DNA of 21,446 nt from Mesostigma viride. Lineage: Eukaryota > Streptophyta > Mesostigmatophyceae > Mesostigmatales > Mesostigmataceae. The DNA is taken from positions 1 through 21,446 of the forward strand of contig RPFO01001713.1 of assembly GCA_009746045.1 (NCBI GenBank), given 5' to 3'. The translations under genes and the position numbers were made by a program. The notes under the pieces were generated by a model. That model saw nothing but the letters and a program-made list of their open reading frames with translations, was not told the origin of the DNA and made no database searches. This document shows positions 1 through 7,087 of this stretch, in pieces; the first letter of the stretch is position 1, and every line of letters begins with the position of its first letter.

Positions 1-2
1 AT

Positions 3-584
3 GTAGAACTCAGATACAGGATCGTAACCGTAAAGGACTCGCCAAACCTGTCAGGAGAGACCGTGGAGATAGACGGCCCCGCTACGACGCTCCATTCTCT
101 AGAATCATTCTCGCGCCACTCCGTGACCACGCTGCAAGCAGAAGCTTCGAAATACTACTTTGAAGGGTCTCCCGAAAAATTCTTTTTTGTAAAAACAGCC
201 ACTCCGGCACCAAGCAAATGTGTTGTTTTTTCAGAGCAGCTCATCGACGGCCCATTTCTATTGTGTTTTCGGCTATATTTGGGCAGCAACGATGCTTTCG
301 TCTCGTTTGCAGAAAATACTATGTCTTTGACGAATAAATATCACCCGGCCACGACAGATGCCCATCAGAATTGGAGAAATGCGGCTACGACGCATTGGGG
401 TATGCTGGGTATCAATCTGCACCATAGTGACTATGCACTCGACCTGTTTGACAATCTGAAGTCGAAGGTTCGATACACGTTAAACTCATCATGGAGACAA
501 CAAAACAGCTACTGGGTGGCATTTCGAAGAAAATCGGATGGGAAGTGGAGCGTTATATATCCAAAACAACTCCTCAAGAACTGA
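3..584 (+). CDS. Left-truncated virion-block protein, function unknown
   Basis: An open reading frame runs without a stop from the left edge to the TGA at 582-584, giving about 193 residues, so the start codon lies outside the window; the GTG at 63 is an internal codon and not a convincing start. The visible part mixes beta-strand-like stretches with aromatic residues (FLLCFRLYLGSNDAFVSF) and ends in a basic tail (KQLLKN). I see no catalytic motif, membrane segment or signal peptide. It is followed after five bases by the ATG of the next gene at 590, the tight spacing typical of this plus-strand block, which suggests co-expression with the capsid genes. I do not recognise the family. A structural or virion-associated role is inferred only from its neighbours. 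Confidence 0.6.
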   Translation, partial: VELRYRIVTVKDSPNLSGETVEIDGPATTLHSLESFSRHSVTTLQAEASKYYFEGSPEKFFFVKTATPAPSKCVVFSEQLIDGPFLLCFRLYLGSNDAFVSFAENTMSLTNKYHPATTDAHQNWRNAATTHWGMLGINLHHSDYALDLFDNLKSKVRYTLNSSWRQQNSYWVAFRRKSDGKWSVIYPKQLLKN

Positions 585-589
585 GTGAC

Positions 590-1300
590 ATGACTAAAAT
601 CTCAAACTCGTCCGGTATATTTACAGCCACTCCTACAGACATTATTGACCCGTACATTCCGATGCCCCTCCGACCAGTCTTCCACTTGAGCGGAGAGTAC
701 CACGGCGCGTATGTCTGGCCAATCAAAGATGACCTACAAGACATAGAGTTCGACTCTCTAAAAACCAACAACCCATCCGGATCGTACACAGCCGTCGGAG
801 ACGTGTTGGAGCTGCGTCACAGGTCCACCTCGTCGAGGAATTGTAGCATTTTTGGCAAATATAGCGTCACAAAACCCGTACCGGGTGTGGCGGATACTTG
901 GTTTAAGGAGCTAACACTCACGAATGAGAGTGTCATCCGCACGGTTGTTAAGTGTCCCGATGTTCAATACGGCGTGCAAATGAACCAATATACTGCCAAA
1001 ATATATGGGATTCTACCAGCTCGTCAGTCGGTAAGGAAGTTTTATGTAAGACTTGGATTTTCAAACACCAAGTTGAGCAATGATCCGTTGCTTATCAGCG
1101 TAGTCGTTGGAGAAGCGTGGACTGGCGGTTTTTCTACAACGACAATATCAAAATCCTCGTCGTACGTTGACATAACCTGTGATCATATTTCACTGGTTGA
1201 TCCTCCAGTTACTGGTATGATCCATTTGGCGACCGTGACGTTCCAGGTATTAGATCCAACAGTATCTGGCCCGACCCGCTTTTATTTGCTTCTAGCCTAA
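590..1300 (+). CDS. Beta-rich protein of unknown function in the virion gene block
   Basis: This is a 236-residue product if read from the ATG at 590, five bases after the upstream stop. An in-frame ATG at 491 lies inside the previous gene and would add 33 residues; 590 is preferred for its spacing. The protein is rich in Thr, Ser and Val with alternating hydrophobic strands (for example MIHLATVTFQVLD near the C-terminus), suggesting a beta-sandwich and no enzyme motif. There is no signal peptide or membrane helix. From 1201 a second frame is also open and runs without a stop into the next gene at 1348, so the two could once have been one protein joined by a frameshift. A capsid-accessory or spike role is inferred from position only. 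Confidence 0.6.
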   Translation: MTKISNSSGIFTATPTDIIDPYIPMPLRPVFHLSGEYHGAYVWPIKDDLQDIEFDSLKTNNPSGSYTAVGDVLELRHRSTSSRNCSIFGKYSVTKPVPGVADTWFKELTLTNESVIRTVVKCPDVQYGVQMNQYTAKIYGILPARQSVRKFYVRLGFSNTKLSNDPLLISVVVGEAWTGGFSTTTISKSSSYVDITCDHISLVDPPVTGMIHLATVTFQVLDPTVSGPTRFYLLLA

Positions 1301-1347
1301 GCTACTATTATGGTTCAAGCCTGTCGTCAATTGGCGGCAATCACGGG

Positions 1348-1845
1348 ATGGACGTGGCCCTGTATGAAGATGTCCGAGAAACTAGGCGTATATCGCACAC
1401 GATATTGGAAGCAGATTCTTTGGTCGGTCTGAGGCAGCCCATATACGACTACCCGCTTCCGCAATTTTGGCACGGCGCCCCTGTGGCCGTGATGTCTTTC
1501 CACGACCCGGCCACACAATCGGAACTAACTCTTCCGACCGCGTTGACCAATATCCTTGTCAGGTTAACATTTGATAACAACCCACCAACGATTCTCGACA
1601 TATCAAACCCATATCGCTTAACGGCTAGCGGCCTGTCCGTCTGGCCGGTAAACGTTATAATTGGCAGCAACTGGAATGTTGTTTCAGGATACGAGGAGGA
1701 TGACGGGGTGTTTGAAATCGCATTGCGGATTCCTCGCATCACCACTGACACGTCAACAAACATAGCACTCTCTACGGCGTTTTGCAAGTCGCGCGCTGGA
1801 AAAATGGCCGTGTCGACTAACAAGACCCTCACTTGGACGTTATAA
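1348..1845 (+). CDS. Beta-rich protein of unknown function in the virion gene block
   Basis: This is a 165-residue product from the first ATG in the frame. The same frame is open upstream to 1201 with protein-like sequence (SIWPDPLLFASSLSYYYG), so either the true start is non-AUG or the gene is the 3' part of a longer gene broken by a frameshift from 590-1300. The 47-base gap before it has none of the AT-rich spacer seen before other genes, which favours the broken-gene reading. The composition is beta-rich (LTNILVRLTFDN, FEIALRIPRI) with no recognisable motif. Its TAA stop opens the AT-rich spacer before the zinc-finger gene. Function is unknown; a virion or fibre-associated role is an inference. 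Confidence 0.55.
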   Translation: MDVALYEDVRETRRISHTILEADSLVGLRQPIYDYPLPQFWHGAPVAVMSFHDPATQSELTLPTALTNILVRLTFDNNPPTILDISNPYRLTASGLSVWPVNVIIGSNWNVVSGYEEDDGVFEIALRIPRITTDTSTNIALSTAFCKSRAGKMAVSTNKTLTWTL

Positions 1846-1867
1846 AAATCTATGATTATATGCAGAA
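1843..1867 (+). promoter_or_regulatory. AT-rich spacer, possible late promoter
   Basis: This short AT-rich stretch begins inside the stop codon of the preceding gene (TAAAAATCT) and contains GATTATAT just before the next ATG at 1868. Similar TAAAAAT-type starts recur before the genes at 3837, 5169 and 7088, so it may be a shared promoter or transcript-end element. No transcription data support it. Confidence 0.35.
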
Positions 1868-2371
1868 ATGGCAAGGCGTCAGAAATCAGCACGGCGCCGT
1901 CCTTCAAGTAAAAGGGGAAAACCGAAGCGTAAGGTCGCACCCCAGTCGCAGGTGACCGCTTCATCGACCAACACCATTGTCATCCACAGCGCGCCGGTCC
2001 GAAGAGCGGTGAACAAAGGGAAGGTCGCAGAGGCGCGAGGGTTCAAGGATGCCCTTCTCATGGCGTCAGTGATGGCGAACTCTAGACCGGTCGCGTACCC
2101 CCCATTGTCCGCGTATGCCCAACCGGCCCCTGTCGCGCCGGCTCCCGAACCGGTTGTCGTCGATGAAGCAGTGGCGGCACCCCCGGAGCCTGCGGGTGTA
2201 CCTGTCGGGAAACGAGTCCAGGTGGGAGGCGCGAGGTGGAAATGCCCACAACCCGGGTGTAAGAGCACGTTCGCAAACGAAAAAAACCTCCTGCTGCATC
2301 TCAGGAGGGTCCACAACACGGTCGTGGGAATTCCAAAAGAAGGCGCTGAAAAAAATCTCACAGAAGAGTAA
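1868..2371 (+). CDS. Basic protein with one C2H2 zinc finger
   Basis: The 167-residue product has three visible parts. Residues 1-26 are strongly basic (ARRQKSARRRPSSKRGKPKR), resembling a nuclear localisation signal or a protamine-like DNA-binding tail. Residues about 75-112 are Pro/Ala/Val-rich and probably disordered. Residues 126-149 form a classical C2H2 zinc finger, with Cys126 and Cys131 (spacing 4), His144 and His149 (spacing 4), and 12 residues between the second Cys and first His. The family is known to bind DNA or RNA, sometimes protein. In this position, ahead of the capsid genes, a role in condensing or packaging the genome or in gene control is plausible but not shown. The ATG at 1868 follows an AT-rich spacer, and the stop is two bases before the next ATG. 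Confidence 0.8.
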   Translation: MARRQKSARRRPSSKRGKPKRKVAPQSQVTASSTNTIVIHSAPVRRAVNKGKVAEARGFKDALLMASVMANSRPVAYPPLSAYAQPAPVAPAPEPVVVDEAVAAPPEPAGVPVGKRVQVGGARWKCPQPGCKSTFANEKNLLLHLRRVHNTVVGIPKEGAEKNLTEE

Positions 2372-2373
2372 AC

Positions 2374-2718
2374 ATGAGCAGCCCGCTGTTCACTGACGCC
2401 GAGATGCTCGAGATCTCTCAATGGATGACCCTCCATCCAAATGTCCCACGAGAGTTCATTGAGGCAGCCATGCTCTACTGTAAGAAGAAGCCACTCACAG
2501 GGAAGACAAGGCGCGCCATGAAAAGGGCATCGGCGAAAATTGAGGAAGGCGTCGTCAAGGTTTTTGGGACAAACGAAATTACTTCTGAGCTATTGTCAGA
2601 AGAAGTGGCCGATGAAGGAGTTCATCCAGGAAACGCTGACACTCACTCTTCGCACGGAGAACCGAACTCGCGGGACGCTAGTGGATCCGGTATGGGACAT
2701 CCCGGCGGGGCTCCTTGA
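2374..2718 (+). CDS. Small helical protein, function unknown
   Basis: This is a 114-residue product starting two bases after the previous stop (TAAACATG), an arrangement that supports the start. Residues about 8-65 look alpha-helical with a basic patch (KKKPLTGKTRRAMKRASAK); the C-terminal 35 residues are Gly/Ser/His-rich and probably disordered. Those last residues lie in the region that also encodes the start of the penton-like gene from 2612 in another frame, so selection there may act mainly on the other frame. No family is recognised. Overlap on both sides suggests it belongs to the same viral transcription unit. Confidence 0.55.
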   Translation: MSSPLFTDAEMLEISQWMTLHPNVPREFIEAAMLYCKKKPLTGKTRRAMKRASAKIEEGVVKVFGTNEITSELLSEEVADEGVHPGNADTHSSHGEPNSRDASGSGMGHPGGAP

Positions 2719-3475
2719 CGATTATCACGACGTCGGGCTTACCCTCATGACCATCCCGTTTGAACAGACTCACATCAGCGAAGGAAACCGATACTTCACT
2801 GTCCGTTTGTCTGGCAGCGAGTCCCCTACGAAGGTGACCTTGCCGCTCGGCTCGTACACGACTATCGAAAACCGAAAAAACATAGAGGAAGCTTTGAAGG
2901 CGGTAGATCCTGGGTTCTCGGTCACGTACAACAGGGCGACTAGTCTTTTTACCGTGACAAATGCCACCGAGTTCTCTGTCGCGGTGGATGAGCCCACGGG
3001 CCGGGTGTTGGGGCTCATGGAAGGATCATATCCTTTCACAGGTGTCCTCGCTAGCAACCGGCCAGCAACGAATGGGAGACTGAGAATGGTGTATGTATAC
3101 AGCGACATCGTTCGAGGAAACGTGATATCATCGTCGACAGGCACGGGATATGGAGGCCTTTTGGCCGTCTGTCCCAACATGTCGCAGTTCTTAGAACCCA
3201 TTGTTTGGCAGGCAGCGACCCCTTTGTGGCAGCATCTCAAGGACTCTCCCAGCAACATCACGATCCGACTGCTCGACGAGGACGACGCTCCTATAACTGT
3301 CTACTCGGATTGGGCTCTTCAGCTCTCCTTCCGCATAAGCCCTCAGAAGGCGATGGGAATAGAGGCGAGGAAGATCGGGAGCGTTTTGAAGTATATGGCC
3401 CTTGACAGGACCGTCCAGCCACAAACCAGATTTATTTCTCAGCCATCTAGTACTATCGAGGACGATGAAAGTTAA
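2612..3475 (+). CDS. Candidate minor capsid (penton-like) protein
   Basis: From the ATG at 2612 this is 287 residues; the frame is open further back to 2540, but the N-terminus from 2612 (MKEFIQETLTLTLRTENR) looks like a natural start. The N-terminal half has the pattern of small-virus capsid accessory proteins: an opening beta strand, a proline-containing loop (DPVWDIPAGLLDDYHDVGL), then a segment where a short helix precedes FSVTYNRATSLFTVTN and a GRVLGL turn. Near the C-terminus it has FRISPQK and a charged tail (IEDDES). In PLVs and adintoviruses the vertex protein is a single jelly roll encoded close to the major capsid gene, and here two genes separate from it only by the pVI-like gene. 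It overlaps the next gene by 11 bases. The penton role is an inference; a structure prediction would test it. Confidence 0.6.
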   Translation: MKEFIQETLTLTLRTENRTRGTLVDPVWDIPAGLLDDYHDVGLTLMTIPFEQTHISEGNRYFTVRLSGSESPTKVTLPLGSYTTIENRKNIEEALKAVDPGFSVTYNRATSLFTVTNATEFSVAVDEPTGRVLGLMEGSYPFTGVLASNRPATNGRLRMVYVYSDIVRGNVISSSTGTGYGGLLAVCPNMSQFLEPIVWQAATPLWQHLKDSPSNITIRLLDEDDAPITVYSDWALQLSFRISPQKAMGIEARKIGSVLKYMALDRTVQPQTRFISQPSSTIEDDES

Positions 3476-3821
3476 TTTTGGAGCAATCGGAAACGTGGCT
3501 AGACGCGTGGGAGAGTTTGCCGGCAACGCTATCAAGAGGGTCGGCGACGGGGCGGCCATCGTGTCAGCTGTCAAGAAAGCCGGGCACGTCGCTGGCGAAG
3601 TCATCTCAAAAATTGGCGACGGGGCGCGGGCTGCCAAACAGGCGGCGGGCATTGTCGATTCCGCGCTCGGACACATCCCATCCAACATGATCGCGAAGAG
3701 TACGCTGCTCGGGAAAGCGTACTCGGTCGCAAACACTGGTCTGAGCGCCTTGTCCAACCTCGAAAGACGGGTTGATGGAGCGAAGGTAAAAAATCCCATA
3801 CTCGGCCAGCTTCTTCAGTAA
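3465..3821 (+). CDS. Amphipathic Gly/Ala-rich pVI-like virion protein candidate
   Basis: The ATG at 3465 overlaps the stop of the penton-like gene (ATGAAAGTTAA) and gives 118 residues; an upstream in-frame ATG at 3402 would add 21 residues from inside that gene and is less likely. The protein is small, basic and rich in Gly, Ala, Val and Lys, with amphipathic helices and an imperfect internal repeat (RVGDGAAIVSAVKK, then KIGDGARAAKQAAG). This matches the general style of adenovirus pVI or pX-like minor virion proteins, which act inside the capsid and disturb membranes, and which adintoviruses and PLVs often encode beside the capsid gene. No protease cleavage motif is clear. The assignment is by composition, size and position. 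Confidence 0.55.
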   Translation: MKVNFGAIGNVARRVGEFAGNAIKRVGDGAAIVSAVKKAGHVAGEVISKIGDGARAAKQAAGIVDSALGHIPSNMIAKSTLLGKAYSVANTGLSALSNLERRVDGAKVKNPILGQLLQ

Positions 3822-3836
3822 AAATATCTCATTCGA
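3819..3836 (+). promoter_or_regulatory. AT-rich spacer before major capsid gene
   Basis: The stop codon of the upstream gene merges into TAAAAATATCTCATT, followed directly by the capsid ATG at 3837. The pattern resembles the spacers before 1868, 5169 and 7088. A promoter role is inferred from recurrence only. Confidence 0.35.
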
Positions 3837-5140
3837 ATGTATACACAATCTATGGCTTCGGACAATTCCTGGTACTCGCGCGCTATCCCCAAGTCCATGC
3901 AATACCTCGTGAAGGCGCTGGGTCAGCACACGACTCAACGAGTCCATCTCAGCACCCTCTCAGCAAGCGACGGCATCAAACAAGGGTCTGTGGTCGCGGT
4001 CCGCCTCCCCACGTCCGGGTTCGTGGACTTGCACTCCTTCGCAATGTTTTTCACGGGGACCCCCACGACCACGGCGGGGTTCGCAAAGTTCCCCGCGTAC
4101 ACGTCCTCCATCATCAGGCGCCTCGAGGTACTGGCAGGAGGTCAGACCGTCGACAGCATCAACGACTACTCCCAGCTGTTCCATACGCTGCTCTCGGTGC
4201 ACGGCGGTGTCGAGTACAATCTCGCGCAGGCTCCCGCTGGTTGGTCGAAGAATAACAACATCGTCATTGCTGATGCGGCTGGCGCTCTCACAAACAACGT
4301 GAAGGCAAACACCGCAGTGGACGGCGTCATTGACCACTTTTTGGGATTCCTGAGTGGCGAGCCTCGGATCGTGGATCTGAGTCTCTTCCCCCCATCGAGA
4401 TCCGAATCACACTCATGGACGGAGGGGTGATGCTTCCTAGCGTGGCGCAAGCAGCTGCTGGTGGCATCGTGGCCGTTGACGCAGGAACGGGGGTTGGTTT
4501 CGAACTGAGCAACATCCACTTTAGCATCGACACGTACAGGTTCCAAGAAGATATCGTGGGCCAGATTTTCTCGTCCAGGCTTGCCGAGGGTGGAACTCTC
4601 TCCTTCAAGTGGCGGACGTGGCAGTCTACCAAACAGTCGCTCGGGACTCGCACTCCCTATGCCATCAAGGCGTCGCTGTCTTCCGCGTCCGCCAGCAAAC
4701 TCCTGGCGATTCAGGTTGCTGCCGGCGCGGACGTGACCAACGCATCTGGCAATACGATGTTCAATCACATCGCGGATGGTATGACTTCCTACCAATACGA
4801 CATCAACGGATCCAACCTGGCGCCTGGATACCGTACGAACGCAACGGAGGCGTGGATCAATCTGTTGTCTGCGTTCGGTGACCAAGGGAATGTTTTGTCC
4901 TGTGTCCGTGAGGGCATGACTCCTACCACGTGGCTAAACAACAACTTCACGATGGCGTGTCACCTTAATATGCCATGTGCCGGTCCAGAGTACATGAGCG
5001 GCCTTGACCTTCGTGGCACGGCATCGGTGGTCACGCTGCGAGTCGAGAAGGGAGCAACGGACTGTATTTCCTACCTCTTCACGGAATGCGAATCGAAGAT
5101 GGACATCGCTGCAGGCAGGCAGGCAGCCGTGTACCTCTAA
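3837..5140 (+). CDS. MCP: Major capsid protein, double jelly-roll type, split by a -1 frameshift
   Basis: Two reading frames together make a protein of about 434 residues: 3837 to about 4393 in the first frame and 4394-5140 in the -1 frame. The join falls at six C residues (4388-4393), where FP is followed in the new frame by IEIRITLMDGGVMLP, a strand-rich continuation; staying in the first frame hits TGA at 4428. The C-terminus (TECESKMDIAAGRQAAVYL) follows the closing pattern of polinton and PLV capsid proteins. Size, the flanking penton-like and pVI-like genes and beta-rich sequence all fit the double jelly-roll capsid that forms the icosahedral shell. The C-CCC-CCA heptamer could allow programmed slippage, but a lost C in an ageing provirus or a sequencing error is simpler. 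Start chosen as the first ATG after the AT-rich spacer; a second in-frame ATG lies five codons on. Confidence 0.75.
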
Positions 5141-5168
5141 AAAATATATACGTGTGTAATGACAAACG
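5138..5168 (+). promoter_or_regulatory. AT-rich spacer with TATATA and TGTAA
   Basis: The capsid stop opens into TAAAAAATATATACG, followed by TGTAA at 5155-5159 and then the ATG of the 56-residue gene. TATATA is a possible TATA element; TGTAA is the poly(A) signal used by chlorophyte algae and here would end the capsid mRNA. Both are short motifs that can occur by chance. Confidence 0.4.
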
Positions 5169-5339
5169 ATGGACTACTTTCGAGACCCTAGCATCACAGC
5201 TAATCCGTTTAACAGGTTGAAGTTGATTTTTGACATTCCTGAAATGGCAGATTCTGGTCTGTCCATGACAATGCCAGCTAGACGAGCATTGCCCCTTCTC
5301 CCCACCTTCAAGTATCCGCTACCAAACTCTAAAAAATAA
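5169..5339 (+). CDS. Small 56-residue protein between capsid and fibre genes
   Basis: An ATG at 5169 opens a 56-codon frame ending at TAA 5337-5339. It fills the otherwise empty gap between the capsid and fibre genes, follows an AT-rich spacer like its neighbours and stops just before another, which argues that it is real despite its size. The product begins MDYFRDPSITANPFNRLKLI, continues with a short Met-rich middle and ends with a basic, proline-containing tail (FKYPLPNSKK). There is no clear transmembrane helix or cysteine pair. Small virion proteins are common in this virus group, but I recognise no family, so function is unknown. Confidence 0.5.
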   Translation: MDYFRDPSITANPFNRLKLIFDIPEMADSGLSMTMPARRALPLLPTFKYPLPNSKK

Positions 5340-5365
5340 TGTGACGATGATATTATATTAGCTCC
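5337..5365 (+). promoter_or_regulatory. AT-rich spacer before fibre gene
   Basis: This 29-base spacer starts in the stop codon and contains GATATTATATTAG about 10 bases before the fibre ATG at 5366. It may be a TATA-like promoter element, judged only from composition and position. Confidence 0.35.
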
Positions 5366-7057
5366 ATGTCGTTTGATTATGGTATTTGTCCTGCTTTGAT
5401 TCGCAAGAAGCGCAAACCGGCAAGGACAGCGCCGTCAATCACGTTAACAACTACACACGGACTGTATCCTAGCGCGGTACCGATTACAATGACAGCAGCA
5501 TTCAGCGAAACAGTCACCGGGTTCACCTTGGGTGATATCGTTGTCATAAATGGTACTGCATCTGGTTTAACGGGTAGCGGCGCCTCTTACACATTCTCTG
5601 TGACTCCAGCTGTAGCTTATTCACTGACAACAGTCACTGTTGGAGGGAACGCAGCAAGCAGCGTGCTAGGAACCGGCAACACCGCAGCAACTCCGTTAGT
5701 CTTCACGTATTCGCCACCTCCAACGGTAACCCTCGCGACGACCGCGGGCTTGACGCCATCCTCATCACCCGTGGACGTGACAGCCACGTTCAGCAGGTCG
5801 GTGACGGGGTTCGCGTTGGGCGATATCACCGTGACCAACGGGACCGCCGCCAACCTGACCGGAAGTGGGGCGTCGTACGCCTTCCAAGTGACGCCAACCA
5901 TCGCCAATTCTACCACAAACGTTAGCGTTGGCGCGGGCGCTGTTGTGGACGCATCGACAGGGAACGCCAACGCGGCATCTAACACACTGTCGTTCACGTA
6001 CTCGGCAAATCCGTCGGTGACTCTTGCGTCCGGAACTCCGACGGGTGCTGTTTATCCGATCACGGCCACTTTTAGCACATCGGTCACTGGGTTCACGTTG
6101 GGCGACATCGCCGTGACCAACGGAACCGTGTCCAACTTGCTGGGAAGCGGTGCCACGTACACATTCGATGTGACCACTACCATGTCGGACTTCACGACGA
6201 CGGTAAGCGTGGGCGCGGGCGCCGTGACGGGCGCAACGTCAGGGCTTGGAAATGCATCATCCAACACGCTGTCATTCACGTACTATTACAACCCGGCAAC
6301 AGACCCAGCGTTGTTTGCGTGGTACGACCCGTCAGACAGCGCCACGGTGTTCAGCGACGCGTCGGGCACAACCCAGCAAAACACGGCAGGAGGGAACGTG
6401 ATGCGCGTGAAAGACAAGGGACCGAATGGGTACCACGTGACACAGGCCACTTCCACCAAGTGTCCTACGCTGGATGCGGCGGAGCTTAACTCGAAACGGT
6501 CCCTCCGCTTTATCAACTCGCGGTCTGGCTTGTTAGCGTCCGTGAGCAATTTCTGGAGCGCGATTGGGGTCAGTGCGAGCATCCTCCTAGTCGCCAAACA
6601 GCTAACGACTGCAACGTATCCAGAAATAGGGGGTTATACGGGTATTAGAGGTTATATGCTTGGATCGACGGATGGCAATGGTTATCTCATGTCTTATCAG
6701 TCAGAGGTACAGACCGTTCTCCTATTCGCTCCCGGTACTGTATACGAAACCGTGAGCACCAGGGCTCAGTTCTTTGACAACAAGGCACACGTCATGGCGA
6801 TTTCATGCAACAGCAGTACAAACGCACTTTTCACCCGCTTCGACGGAAGAGCTGGTTATAACAGAATCGGATCGGACCCTACAACTGGTTCAGGAAATCT
6901 CGCTATTGGAGGAGACTCATCCAACGCGAGTCGTGCCTTTGACGGGTGGATCGGCGAGATCCTTATCTACAACACAGCCAAGACGTCAGCGGAACTTGAA
7001 CGGATCCGCGGGTATCTTGTTGCCAAGTGGGGCACTCCCGCCGCCATCCCAGCGTAG
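5366..7057 (+). CDS. Fibre or adhesin-like protein: three bacterial Ig-like repeats plus LamG/ConA-like domain
   Basis: This is a 563-residue product. After a basic N-terminus (residues 1-21, LIRKKRKPAR) come three tandem Ig-like repeats at about 22-115, 119-212 and 216-306. Each carries the signature VTGFTLGDI..VTNGT....L.GSG..YTF and ends with LSFTY or a variant. This is the pattern of the bacterial Ig-like Big_12 type seen in surface adhesins. Residues about 310-560 look like a concanavalin/laminin-G fold: a WYDPSDSATVF opening, VKDKGPNGYHVTQ, and a closing DGWIGEILIYN. Such domains usually bind glycans. No signal peptide is visible, as expected for a protein assembled onto virions. Placed right after the capsid genes, it is a good candidate for a host-attachment fibre. 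The repeats suggest domain duplication and possibly bacterial origin. Domain calls are by eye. Confidence 0.75.
   Translation: MSFDYGICPALIRKKRKPARTAPSITLTTTHGLYPSAVPITMTAAFSETVTGFTLGDIVVINGTASGLTGSGASYTFSVTPAVAYSLTTVTVGGNAASSVLGTGNTAATPLVFTYSPPPTVTLATTAGLTPSSSPVDVTATFSRSVTGFALGDITVTNGTAANLTGSGASYAFQVTPTIANSTTNVSVGAGAVVDASTGNANAASNTLSFTYSANPSVTLASGTPTGAVYPITATFSTSVTGFTLGDIAVTNGTVSNLLGSGATYTFDVTTTMSDFTTTVSVGAGAVTGATSGLGNASSNTLSFTYYYNPATDPALFAWYDPSDSATVFSDASGTTQQNTAGGNVMRVKDKGPNGYHVTQATSTKCPTLDAAELNSKRSLRFINSRSGLLASVSNFWSAIGVSASILLVAKQLTTATYPEIGGYTGIRGYMLGSTDGNGYLMSYQSEVQTVLLFAPGTVYETVSTRAQFFDNKAHVMAISCNSSTNALFTRFDGRAGYNRIGSDPTTGSGNLAIGGDSSNASRAFDGWIGEILIYNTAKTSAELERIRGYLVAKWGTPAAIPA
5429..6283 (+). 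repeat. Three in-frame Ig-like domain repeats inside the fibre gene
   Basis: Three units of about 280-290 bases (roughly 5429-5710, 5720-6001 and 6011-6283) encode the same Ig-like fold. Units two and three look closest to each other at DNA level, sharing stretches such as GGGCGATATCACCGTGACCA with few changes, which suggests more recent duplication. The first unit has more divergent codon choice. Confidence 0.7.
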
Positions 7058-7087
7058 AAATATTATCTCTTAATTTGTAATAAAGCA
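7055..7087 (+). promoter_or_regulatory. AT-rich spacer with TGTAA
   Basis: The fibre stop is followed by GAAATATTATCTCTTAATT, then TGTAA at 7076-7080 and the next ATG at 7088. AATATTATCTC resembles AAATATCTC before the capsid gene, so it may be the same promoter-like element. TGTAA could serve as the poly(A) signal of the fibre mRNA. Confidence 0.35.

Noticed and set aside
1449-1964. 171-codon minus-strand frame opposite the gene at 1348-1845, and similar minus frames at 1879-2436 and 4166-4885
   Set aside because: They lie antisense to better supported plus-strand genes, with no leader or motif of their own.
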